In this document: piece by piece, positions 6,197 through 12,931 of the stretch
How the letters are laid out: each line of letters opens with the position of its first letter
Numbering within the stretch: position 1 is the first letter of the stretch
Source: Acidimicrobiaceae bacterium
Lineage (GTDB): Bacteria > Actinomycetota > Acidimicrobiia > Acidimicrobiales > Microtrichaceae
Direction: 5' to 3'
DNA length: 12,931 nt
NCBI GenBank assembly: GCA_003514205.1
Contig: DORQ01000192.1
Location: 8,274-21,204, forward strand
Made by a program: the position numbers and the translations under genes
Notes under the pieces: generated by a model
Seen by the model: only the letters and a program-made list of their open reading frames with translations
Database searches by the model: none
What the model was told of the DNA's origin: nothing

Positions 6197-7159
6197 TTGT
6201 TGGTCTCCGTACCGTTTCGCATCGCACTCAGCGTGCTGATGATGGCAGTACTTATCTGGCGACTTCCAGACGTGACCCTTCGAGATCTCGTTCCCAAGGC
6301 AGAAGAGGCCTCTCCCGCGTGGGCAGCGCTTGGCCTAGGTCTCCTCCTGCTCGCGTACGGCCTTTCTGCGCTGCGTTGGCAATCGGTGATCTCGATTCTC
6401 ACCGTCGCCCCGCCATTTCGCCACCTTCTGGCCCATGTGTTGGCCGGACAATTCGTCTCCAACGTGCTGCCAACAGCCTTTGGAGGCGACGTGATCCGGG
6501 TATCCAGGTTGAACCGAGAGATCGACGACCTGCCGGTTGCAGTTGCGTCGGTGAGCGTCGAACGGTTGAGCGGGTGGTTTGTGCTGCCGGTGCTGAGCCT
6601 CTGCGCCCTCGCCGTGCAGCCGAATCTCCTCCACACGGGCGCTGCCGGCAGACTCGCCCTGGCAGTTGGATGTTCCACACTGCTGGCCCTCATCATCGTG
6701 TTTCTTGTCGCAACACGAGCCCCCAAAGATCGGACTGCACCCGCCAATGCGCTTCGAGAGGCGCTCTCAGGGGTTGGCCTCGGCCTGCGAGCACTCCGAG
6801 CCCGGCCACAAGTCCTTCCGAGACTCCTCCTCACCGGTCTGAGTTTCCAAGCAACCCAATGCCTCGGCGTCTGGGCGCTCGGTCGAGCCATTGGATTGTC
6901 CTCACTGGAGTTGGGTGCAGTGTTGGCCTTCTTCCCCGCAGCCGCAATCGCTCAGAACTTGCCAATCGGGCTCGGAGGGGTTGGGGTTCGCGAGGCTGCG
7001 TTCGTTGTCTTGTTCGGCGGCGTTGGGGTGTCTCGCGCTCCTGCGATCAGCTTCGGCCTCAGCGTGTACCTTGCGACCGTTGCGGTGAGCGCTCTCGGCG
7101 CGCCATCGTTCCTTTTGGGCGGCGGCCGGCGCGACGAGGCCGGGATTGGCAAATCTTGA
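6197..7159 (+). CDS. YbhN/AglD-like (UPF0104, LPG-synthase TM region) integral membrane protein
   Basis: 320 aa polytopic membrane protein of the family that includes YbhN, AglD and the transmembrane domain of lysylphosphatidylglycerol synthase; members are proposed to move or act on lipids or lipid-linked compounds. Family marks: SALRWQ near residues 57-62, FVSNVLPTAFGGDVIR near 86-101, SVERLSGW near 120-127, and NLPIGLGGVGVREAAFV near 254-270. About seven or eight hydrophobic segments are visible from residue 6 to 307. There is no C-terminal aminoacyl-transfer domain, so it is not a full MprF. The start is taken as TTG at 6197, with GGAG (6182-6185) 11 bases upstream; there is no in-frame ATG or GTG upstream before a stop. 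It is followed after 85 bases by dxs on the same strand, so co-transcription is possible and a role in lipid or polyprenol trafficking is an inference. Confidence 0.85.
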   Translation: MLVSVPFRIALSVLMMAVLIWRLPDVTLRDLVPKAEEASPAWAALGLGLLLLAYGLSALRWQSVISILTVAPPFRHLLAHVLAGQFVSNVLPTAFGGDVIRVSRLNREIDDLPVAVASVSVERLSGWFVLPVLSLCALAVQPNLLHTGAAGRLALAVGCSTLLALIIVFLVATRAPKDRTAPANALREALSGVGLGLRALRARPQVLPRLLLTGLSFQATQCLGVWALGRAIGLSSLELGAVLAFFPAAAIAQNLPIGLGGVGVREAAFVVLFGGVGVSRAPAISFGLSVYLATVAVSALGAPSFLLGGGRRDEAGIGKS

Positions 7160-7227
7160 CAACACTCACACACTCTCATGTCGCACACCTGGCTCACAGC
7201 CAATAGATTGGAAGAACAGACCCCTCT

Positions 7228-7232
7228 GGAGG
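7228..7232 (+). promoter_or_regulatory. dxs ribosome binding site
   Basis: GGAGG, 12 bases before the ATG at 7245. It supports this start over a frame opening at 7146 that would overlap the preceding gene. Confidence 0.6.
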
Positions 7233-7244
7233 TGTCGCAAAACC

Positions 7245-9089
7245 ATGTTGTTGGACAACATCTCAGGCCCCGCAGACCTCCGCAGACTCGACAATGCGTC
7301 CCTTGTTGAACTCTCTGCGGAAATCCGAGAGTGCATCGTCGACGTCGTCACCGAGGTCGGAGGGCATTTAGGTTCAAACCTCGGAGCCGTTGAACTCACG
7401 ATCGCTCTTCACCGGGCGTTCGACTCCCCAAACGACATCATCTTGTGGGACACCGGCCATCAGGCATACGTCCACAAGCTCCTGACTGGCCGGCGCGACT
7501 CCTTCGCCTCCTTACGTCAGCCAGGGGGAATCTCTGGGTATCCGAGCCGAAGCGAATCGCCACACGATTGGATCGAAAACTCACACGCATCCACCGTCTT
7601 GTCCTATGCGCATGGCCTCGCCACCGCCCAGCATCTCCTCGGTGACCCCAAACGGCGAATCATCGCCGTGATCGGTGATGGTTCCATGACTGGCGGCATG
7701 GCCTATGAGGGCTTGAACAACCTTGGCCACTCCGGACGAAACGTCATCATCGTCCTCAATGACAATGGCCGCAGCTACGCGCCGACTGTGTCTCGTCTCG
7801 GCGAGAGCCTCTCACGGTTGCGCTCGAACCCCACCTACCGTCGCCAACAGGCGCGCGTTGAGAAAACTCTGGGAGACCTTCCCAAGGTCGGGAGCTACAT
7901 CGAACGGGGCTTGGAAGCCGCTAAGGCAGCTGTACGAGAAGCCCTAGAACCACCAGCGTTTTTCGAGAACCTCGGAATCAAGTACATCGGACCCTATGAC
8001 GGCCACGACATTGCCGGGCTGGAGAAGGCCTTAGGAAACGCAGCGGAAATCGACGGACCAGTCGTCGTACACGTCATCACCCAAAAAGGGCGAGGCTACG
8101 CCCCGGCTGAGAACGATGAAGTCAAAGCAATGCACGACACATCTGAGCTGAAGGACGGAAGCTACACGGCCGCATTCTCGGAAGCGATCGTGGCCGAAGG
8201 AGAGCGACACCCCGAACTCGTGGCGATCACCGCAGCAATGCCCGACTCCACTGGCCTCTTGCCATTCGGCGAGCGGTTCCCGGGCCGGCTCATCGATGTC
8301 GGTATCGCTGAACAACACGCAGTGACCGCCGCCGCAGGTATGGCCATGGGAGGCCTTCGGCCCGTGTTCGCGGTGTACAGCACGTTTCTGAGTCGGGCGT
8401 TCGATCAGGTCAACCTCGACGTTGGGCTCCATTCGCAGCCAGTCGTTTTCGTACTCGACCGCGCCGGAATCACCGGAGATGATGGGGCATCACACCATGG
8501 AGTCCTCGACATGGTGCTGCTCACCAAGGTCCCCGACATGGTGGTCCTGGCACCGTCCTCCTATGCCGAGGTCGGCCAAATGCTGCACGATGCCCTTGAG
8601 TGCACCACCTGTCCAACAGCGATCCGATTCCCCAAAACCATGCCTCCTGCTGCCAAACCAGGGGATTGCGGTTCGGGTCTCCACGCCCGACTGGTGCAGT
8701 CCGGCGACGAGATTTGCATCATCGGAGTTGGCAAGATGTTGGCGGCGGCCGAAGAGGCTGCGGACATCCTGAGCGAGTCCTTTTCGATCACTGTGTGGGA
8801 TCCCCGAGTCGTCAAGCCGCTCGATAGCGAGATGCTTGCCGATGCGGCCCGCCACAAGCTGGTCGTGTGCATCGAGGACGGCTTGCGCGACGGAGGCATT
8901 GGCTCGGCCATTGCCGACTCCCTGAGAGATCTTGCACCAGTCGGCGGACCCTCAGTTCGAGTGCTGGGGGTTCCTTCTGCGTTTCTGCATCACAACAAGC
9001 CGGATCAGCTGCTCCGCGATCTCGGCCTTGACGCTCACGGAATCGTCTCAGAGATCCAGGCCTGGCAACACAGCGCCGCCAACCGCTGA
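7245..9089 (+). CDS. dxs: 1-deoxy-D-xylulose-5-phosphate synthase
   Basis: ThDP-dependent cytoplasmic enzyme that condenses pyruvate with glyceraldehyde 3-phosphate to DXP, the first step of the MEP isoprenoid pathway (also a precursor route for thiamine and pyridoxal). 614 aa, close to the usual 620-640. Visible motifs: DTGHQAYVHKLLTGR (residues 69-83), the ThDP/Mg motif GDGSMTGGMAYEGLNN (144-159) with NDN at 172-174, GPYDGHD (249-255), the catalytic-Glu motif GIAEQHAVT (353-361, Glu356), and DRAGITGDDGASHHG (405-419). IRFPK (460-464) precedes the C-terminal transketolase-like domain. The NDNGRSYAPT segment is the actinobacterial version. The ATG at 7245 with GGAGG upstream matches the usual MLxxIxGPADL N-terminus. 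An in-frame opening at 7146 would add 33 non-family residues. The enzyme looks complete. The acyltransferase gene follows after 24 bases. Confidence 0.97.
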   Translation: MLLDNISGPADLRRLDNASLVELSAEIRECIVDVVTEVGGHLGSNLGAVELTIALHRAFDSPNDIILWDTGHQAYVHKLLTGRRDSFASLRQPGGISGYPSRSESPHDWIENSHASTVLSYAHGLATAQHLLGDPKRRIIAVIGDGSMTGGMAYEGLNNLGHSGRNVIIVLNDNGRSYAPTVSRLGESLSRLRSNPTYRRQQARVEKTLGDLPKVGSYIERGLEAAKAAVREALEPPAFFENLGIKYIGPYDGHDIAGLEKALGNAAEIDGPVVVHVITQKGRGYAPAENDEVKAMHDTSELKDGSYTAAFSEAIVAEGERHPELVAITAAMPDSTGLLPFGERFPGRLIDVGIAEQHAVTAAAGMAMGGLRPVFAVYSTFLSRAFDQVNLDVGLHSQPVVFVLDRAGITGDDGASHHGVLDMVLLTKVPDMVVLAPSSYAEVGQMLHDALECTTCPTAIRFPKTMPPAAKPGDCGSGLHARLVQSGDEICIIGVGKMLAAAEEAADILSESFSITVWDPRVVKPLDSEMLADAARHKLVVCIEDGLRDGGIGSAIADSLRDLAPVGGPSVRVLGVPSAFLHHNKPDQLLRDLGLDAHGIVSEIQAWQHSAANR

Positions 9090-9113
9090 ACGCTCGACTG
9101 ATTTCTGCCGCCA

Positions 9114-10247
9114 GTGAGTGACGCGAAATCCTCAGGCGCGATTCCGTCCTTGGACGGAATCAGGGCCGTCAGCATTCTCATCGTCTTCGTTGCCCATCTC
9201 GGCTACGACAACATCGTTCCTGGTGGCCTCGGGGTCACGGTGTTCTTTTTTCTGAGCGGGTATCTCATCACGACATTGCTCCGCCGTGAACTCGCCAAGA
9301 ACGGCGCGATCTCTCTTCCCCAGTTCTACCTCCGACGAGTACTGCGGATTCTGCCTCCCTTGTACCTCATCGTTGGAGGCGCAACGCTGCTCGCCGTCGT
9401 CGGCATCATCAATTCTCCGATTGAACTGAAAGCGGTTCTCGCCCAAGCATTGCAGTTCACCAACTACTTCGCGATTATCAATGGCTCCGACGGAGGCATT
9501 GTTCCGGGGAGCAGCGTGTTGTGGTCCCTTGCTGTCGAGGAGCACTACTACCTGATCTTCCCGCTTGTCTTCGCTGGGCTCAGTCGCTCCAAGCTGACCA
9601 GACACTCCCAAGCAGCGGTTCTCCTCCTCGCGATCGCCGTTGGGCTCTGCTGGCGGATCTGGCTCCAACAACACGGGGCGCTGACAGTGCGCACATACAC
9701 CGCCACCGACACCCGATTCGGGTCGATTCTCTGGGGGTGTGTACTAGCGCTTTGGCACAACCCCGCTGAGGACATGGCGGAGGCAACATCTTCCGAGCGG
9801 CGGAACTGGTTATGGATTGGGCTTCCAATCGGAGCCATCCTGATGGTGTTGTCGTTGAGCTTCCGGTCCGAGTTCTTCCGGGAGACATTCCGCTACGACC
9901 TCCAGGGCCTCGCCTTGGTGCCACTGTTCGTCGGTGCCGTTCGCTGGCCCGAGTTTGGTCCGTTCCGGCTACTGAATTCCTGGGCAGCTGTATGGTTGGG
10001 AAGGCTGAGTTACTCGCTCTACCTCGTGCATCACATCGTGATCGAGCAACTCGTTCTCAAGCTCCCCGAGGCTCACCCGTTGATCATCGGCACCCTGGCA
10101 ATGGTGATTTCCCTGGCTGTCGCCCTTGTCGTGTACCACTTCGTGGACCTGCCCCTGGGGAAGCTCCGAACCTCGCTTCACAAACCAGCGAAAACACGAC
10201 AAACACCCACGGACAGCTCAACCTCAATGTCTGGCATCGTCGAGTAG
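9114..10247 (+). CDS. Acyltransferase-3 family (OafA/YrhL-like) membrane protein
   Basis: 377 aa polytopic membrane O-acyltransferase. In the family these enzymes acetylate or acylate sugars of peptidoglycan, lipopolysaccharide, polyketides or other glycans. Visible marks: SLDGIRAVSILIVFVAH near residues 12-28, with the family R-x10-H pattern (Arg17, His28); FFFLSGYLITTLLRRE near 44-59; RRVLRILPPLY near 74-84; WSLAVEEHYYLIFPL near 137-151; TDTRFGSILWG near 199-208; and WLGRLSYSLYLVHH near 294-307. About ten hydrophobic segments fit the family. There is no C-terminal SGNH domain; the last ~25 residues are a polar tail. The GTG at 9114, 24 bases after dxs, is the only start that keeps the first motif; its ribosome site is poor. 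It probably shares a transcript with dxs. The acyl acceptor cannot be told from the sequence. Confidence 0.9.
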   Translation: MSDAKSSGAIPSLDGIRAVSILIVFVAHLGYDNIVPGGLGVTVFFFLSGYLITTLLRRELAKNGAISLPQFYLRRVLRILPPLYLIVGGATLLAVVGIINSPIELKAVLAQALQFTNYFAIINGSDGGIVPGSSVLWSLAVEEHYYLIFPLVFAGLSRSKLTRHSQAAVLLLAIAVGLCWRIWLQQHGALTVRTYTATDTRFGSILWGCVLALWHNPAEDMAEATSSERRNWLWIGLPIGAILMVLSLSFRSEFFRETFRYDLQGLALVPLFVGAVRWPEFGPFRLLNSWAAVWLGRLSYSLYLVHHIVIEQLVLKLPEAHPLIIGTLAMVISLAVALVVYHFVDLPLGKLRTSLHKPAKTRQTPTDSSTSMSGIVE

Positions 10248-10277
10248 GAATGGTCGGTGCGCGCTCCAACCAAAGGG

Positions 10278-10928
10278 CTACGCCGTGTAGAACGGATTCT
10301 CTCCGGCGCTGTGATCGGTGGCATCAATGACTTGATCCACTTCCTCGATGGCATCCTTGATACTGCGCTGGATACCTTCGGTGAGCGTCAGTCGGCTCAT
10401 TGAGCAGCCCTGGCAACCGCCACCCATGGTGATGTAGACGTTGTTCTCCTCATCCACACCCACCAAGGTCGCGAAGCCACCATGGGCCTCCAACGATGGA
10501 TTCACCACACCCACAAGTAGCTGTTCCACCCGCTCGGCCACGCTGCCTTCCAAGCGCAACTCCACTCCGGCGAGTGGGTTGGGGCGATTCGGATTCCGAA
10601 TGACAAGTCCGCCCTGTGCAGCATTGCGGGGTAGGTCTAGCACCGAGCCCCGCAAACGATCAACGGTCTTCGCCGGGATGATCACCTGTACGACCCCGTC
10701 GATAATGAGATCATCGGCGGCGGCCTCGGACAACTCATCGAAACTCAAGTCATAGACATACTCGGACCCCGAAGATCCAGTGATCTCCACCCGCAGTCCA
10801 AGGAGTTCGGGCTCTGGCTCAGCGCCACGGATCTCGAGCACCGTCACCAGTGCTGACTCTGTGAGTTCCAGCACGGGTACCTGGTCGGTAGCAAATGGGC
10901 TGGTAACTGCGGGACTGTTCATGGACAT
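10278..10928 (-). CDS. nfuA: NfuA-type Fe-S cluster carrier protein
   Basis: 216 aa cytoplasmic protein that binds and hands on a [4Fe-4S] cluster to target enzymes. Domain order matches E. coli NfuA: an N-terminal A-type-like (HesB/IscA) domain, about residues 17-117, without any cysteine, then a NifU C-terminal domain, about 127-205. The CxxC is in MGGGCQGCSMSRLTLTEGI (Cys172 and Cys175), the only two cysteines in the protein. VNPSLEAHGG (142-151) is the typical helix before it, and the C-terminal GENPFY resembles the tail of known NfuA proteins. The ATG at 10928 follows GAGGA by 7 bases. The frame is open to 11273, but that extension has no family similarity. It is the downstream neighbour of the exported hydrolase on the same strand, 112 bases away. 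MEP enzymes IspG and IspH are known Fe-S proteins, but a link with nearby dxs is only a thought. Confidence 0.93.
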   Translation of the reverse strand: MSMNSPAVTSPFATDQVPVLELTESALVTVLEIRGAEPEPELLGLRVEITGSSGSEYVYDLSFDELSEAAADDLIIDGVVQVIIPAKTVDRLRGSVLDLPRNAAQGGLVIRNPNRPNPLAGVELRLEGSVAERVEQLLVGVVNPSLEAHGGFATLVGVDEENNVYITMGGGCQGCSMSRLTLTEGIQRSIKDAIEEVDQVIDATDHSAGENPFYTA

Positions 10929-10935
10929 GGAGCGT

Positions 10936-10940
10936 TCCTC
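10936..10940 (-). promoter_or_regulatory. nfuA ribosome binding site
   Basis: GAGGA on the minus strand, 7 bases before the ATG at 10928. It fixes the start and excludes the 115-residue upstream extension of the frame. Confidence 0.65.
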
Positions 10941-10993
10941 ATTCAAGCGGCCACGGAGAAGGACCGAGGGCAGGGTACCAAGCCGCGCTGGCT

Positions 10994-11007
10994 GACGGGA
11001 ATCCGTC
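10994..11007. promoter_or_regulatory. Small inverted repeat between the exported hydrolase and nfuA
   Basis: GACGG-GAAT-CCGTC, a perfect 5-bp stem with a 4-base loop, lies in the 112-base gap between the hydrolase stop (11041) and the nfuA start (10928). No T-run follows on the minus strand, so it is not a standard terminator. It could be an operator near an nfuA promoter or may mean nothing. No convincing promoter boxes were found in the gap. Confidence 0.25.
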
Positions 11008-11040
11008 TCCTGATGCAACAGCAGCTTTGGCCCTTCTATT

Positions 11041-12931
11041 TCAGCGGCGAAGTTGCCCGCTCGCAGTCGGCACCACGAAATCATCGAGCCAACGCTCCAC
11101 CGAAGCTGACGGCACGGGGTCGACAAAGCTCGTGTGGGTGAGCAGCGGGGCGAGCCAATTCCCTGAGAGCGAGCCTGTGGGAATCTGCTCGGCACCCCAG
11201 CCAGTGTTCGGAGCAACTGGAATCCGAGAGGAACTGACTCCTCGAGATAGCGGACGCAGTTCTTGCCCAGCAAGCGGGAGGCCCAACATTTGGATCATCC
11301 GTTCCGAACTGGCGTTTCCAACTATTCCATCATCAAGTGCGTACACCAGATACACCGGCGTGCCGGATGCACGCAGTCTTGGCAGCAGCAGGGCAGCGTC
11401 TCCGCGGTCGAGCAGCGTTTGTGCACCGGAGGTCAGGACAGATGCCTCCGCATACGTCGCTGGATATGGCACCACGTTCTTGAAGGAGAGATCCCACAAA
11501 GCCGAGTGAAAGATGATGTCGAGGATTCCTGCGCCACCCACTTGAAGGAAACCGCCATCGACCTCAGGCGCAATCGCTAGAAACGTCAGGCCAAGGACGC
11601 CCCCCATGGAGGTGCCCTGGTAGAAGACGTGCGTTGTGTCCAGATCGGCAACACCATCGCCAACCCCCGGGGTGAAAGGATTCGAGGGTAGGAGGTCCAC
11701 AGTGGCCAGGTGGGTCTTGAGTGCGAGCAGCAACGAGAGGTTGTCCAGGGGGCCCTGAACCACCATCGAGGCCAACCTACCGAGACCAGCGGGATTGGCA
11801 TGGTCGAGGACGAACCCGTCCTCGTAGGCCCGCGACCCATGGTTCGGAATGTCAATACTCACGGTGGCGAGCCCCCGACGAGCGTTCTGGCCGGCTAGGA
11901 GAAGCTGCGTCTCCTTGTTGATCGTGATGCCATGCCCATAGATCACCACCGGGGCACCATCTGCGCCCGCCGAGCGTTCGGGCACCGTCAGAAGGAAGTC
12001 GACCCACTTGGGTTTGCCTTGGAGCGCAACATCGCGGGGGATGGCGCCGCGGGAGTCTCGAAAGTCGGTCGTGAGCAACTGCCCAGTCACAGTGGTTGCG
12101 CCAGGTATGAAGGACGGGAGCACTTGGAGGCCGCGCACAGGATGATCGGCGGCTCTCACCGCCTGTGCCAACTGCAGGGTCTGGCCAACGGCATTCTCCT
12201 CAGTTCGAACCACGAAGGAGGTCGCTGTTACGTACTGGGACACGGGCCCTTCAGGTTCGAGTGCAAAGGACAACCGCAGCAACCGCAGTTCCAGTGCCCT
12301 CCCGGCTAACCCACCCGCACCTAGCGCCTCAACTCTCGATGTTCGGGAAGGCCCTCCCAGTCCCAGCGCGGACCGTCGTGCATTGCCAACCACGGTTTCC
12401 CCGGATCGAGTCTTCAGGCCAGGCCGAATTGCCGCGAAATAGTGGCCACCAAACTCGAACGCTGTTCGCGGCCACACCAAGATGATGTTGCGCGATCCGT
12501 CGGGGTTGTTTGAAAAGGGAGAGAGCTCGGCGCGGATCTCCGCTCGTTGGCCAGTCTGAGAATTCCAGACCCCAATCAGGTCGCCTCCGTCAGCAGGGAC
12601 CGAGGCTGGGTCAATGTCTCCTGGCACCTGAAAGACAATGGGTGCCAACGGAGAGAAACCATCTGCACCATCGAACGCGTCCTTGAAGGTTCCTCCAGCG
12701 CCGAGCTGATCCGTGAGCTGAGAGGGTATAGCTCCCGGCGGGATCACCACCCGAACTCCAGTTGCGCTGGTTGGATCGGCCTGCAGGTAGTCACTCGATG
12801 GAAAGGGAAGGAGGCATCCGCCAGCATCTCCGCCGCAGAACGTCTGGTTGGCTTCGACGCCTGAAGTCGGTTGCGCGTTTGAAGGCGGAGCCAGAACTAG
12901 CGTCAGGACCACCCCGGCTGTGGCAACCCTG
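11041..12931 (-). CDS. Exported alpha/beta hydrolase (lipase/esterase-like), 5' end outside the window
   Basis: At least 623 aa, and the reading frame runs off the right edge. The N-terminal part visible is the end of a signal peptide: a hydrophobic run reading ...VATAGVVLTLVLAPPSNA, with likely cleavage after SNA. The mature N-terminal region (about 20-200, numbered from the GTG at 12912) has a Cys pair (Cys26, Cys33), a FPSSDYLQADPTSATG segment, and several strand-like stretches. This resembles N-terminal domains of large secreted lipase-like proteins (inference). The catalytic domain follows: VVIYGHGIT (322-330), the nucleophile motif GTSMGG (433-438, Ser435), a probable acid Asp527 or Asp528 in YALDDGIVG, and His593 in LTHTSF. 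The GTG at 12912 is in frame but falls inside the hydrophobic core, so the true start is upstream of the window. The likely role is an extracellular or envelope-associated esterase; the substrate is unknown. Confidence 0.8.
   Translation of the reverse strand, partial: RVATAGVVLTLVLAPPSNAQPTSGVEANQTFCGGDAGGCLLPFPSSDYLQADPTSATGVRVVIPPGAIPSQLTDQLGAGGTFKDAFDGADGFSPLAPIVFQVPGDIDPASVPADGGDLIGVWNSQTGQRAEIRAELSPFSNNPDGSRNIILVWPRTAFEFGGHYFAAIRPGLKTRSGETVVGNARRSALGLGGPSRTSRVEALGAGGLAGRALELRLLRLSFALEPEGPVSQYVTATSFVVRTEENAVGQTLQLAQAVRAADHPVRGLQVLPSFIPGATTVTGQLLTTDFRDSRGAIPRDVALQGKPKWVDFLLTVPERSAGADGAPVVIYGHGITINKETQLLLAGQNARRGLATVSIDIPNHGSRAYEDGFVLDHANPAGLGRLASMVVQGPLDNLSLLLALKTHLATVDLLPSNPFTPGVGDGVADLDTTHVFYQGTSMGGVLGLTFLAIAPEVDGGFLQVGGAGILDIIFHSALWDLSFKNVVPYPATYAEASVLTSGAQTLLDRGDAALLLPRLRASGTPVYLVYALDDGIVGNASSERMIQMLGLPLAGQELRPLSRGVSSSRIPVAPNTGWGAEQIPTGSLSGNWLAPLLTHTSFVDPVPSASVERWLDDFVVPTASGQLRR

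Noticed and set aside
5989..6891. Continuation of the hydrolase frame on the minus strand for about 900 bases, giving a 590-residue open frame
   Set aside because: The extra part is antisense to the well-supported YbhN-like gene, is rich in Arg, Ser and Thr, and shows no domain. It is a high-GC shadow frame, not an N-terminal fusion.
7156..7161. Perfect TTGACA (-35-like) before dxs
   Set aside because: No acceptable -10 box lies 16-18 bases downstream, and it overlaps the stop codon of the preceding gene. Probably chance.
7146..7244. 33-residue N-terminal extension of DXS
   Set aside because: It overlaps the end of the upstream gene and does not resemble DXS N-termini. The ATG at 7245 has GGAGG upstream and begins with the family's usual sequence.
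10248..10277. Possible bidirectional terminator between the acyltransferase and nfuA stop codons
   Set aside because: The 30-base gap has no stable stem with T-runs on either strand.
10929..11273. 115-residue N-terminal extension of NfuA
   Set aside because: It overlaps the 3' end of the exported hydrolase gene, has no NfuA similarity, and the ATG at 10928 has a good ribosome site.

Overview
The window looks like chromosomal DNA from a moderately high-GC actinobacterium. The DXS protein carries the actinobacterial form of its motifs (for example an NDNGRSYAPT segment), GTG and TTG starts are used, and genes are tightly packed. An Acidimicrobiia-like lineage is my guess from overall protein character; it is not proven. 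I saw no tRNA, rRNA, CRISPR array, transposase or phage gene.

Left part (1-4574): a minus-strand operon runs leftwards from about 4113. It encodes a TldD-type metalloprotease subunit followed by two tandem PmbA/TldE-type partner proteins. The genes are joined by 4-base overlaps (GTGA, then ATGA). Both partner proteins are exactly 451 residues and clearly paralogous, so a single catalytic TldD is encoded with two different TldE-like subunits. Divergent from this operon is a small hotdog thioesterase of the FlK-like family with its Thr/Glu/His triad at the expected spacing.

Middle part (4640-6196): an unrecognised small two-helix membrane protein (+) converges on a cytoplasmic alpha/beta hydrolase (-). 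They are separated by a 68-base gap with an 11-base tandem duplication. A 208-base divergent intergenic region upstream of the hydrolase carries a perfect 7+7 inverted repeat plus a third copy of the half-site.

Right part (6197-10247): three plus-strand genes in close order encode a YbhN/AglD-like (UPF0104) polytopic membrane protein, 1-deoxy-D-xylulose-5-phosphate synthase (dxs, first step of the MEP isoprenoid pathway) and an OafA-type acyltransferase-3 membrane protein. An isoprenoid or lipid envelope role linking the three is an inference from neighbourhood only.

Right end (10278-12931): two minus-strand genes. The downstream one encodes an NfuA-type Fe-S carrier with a cysteine-free A-type domain and a CxxC NifU domain. 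The upstream one is a large exported alpha/beta hydrolase whose start lies beyond the right edge of the window.

The least ordinary features are the one-TldD/two-TldE operon and the half-site array at 6028-6054. Nothing else points to a wholly new system.
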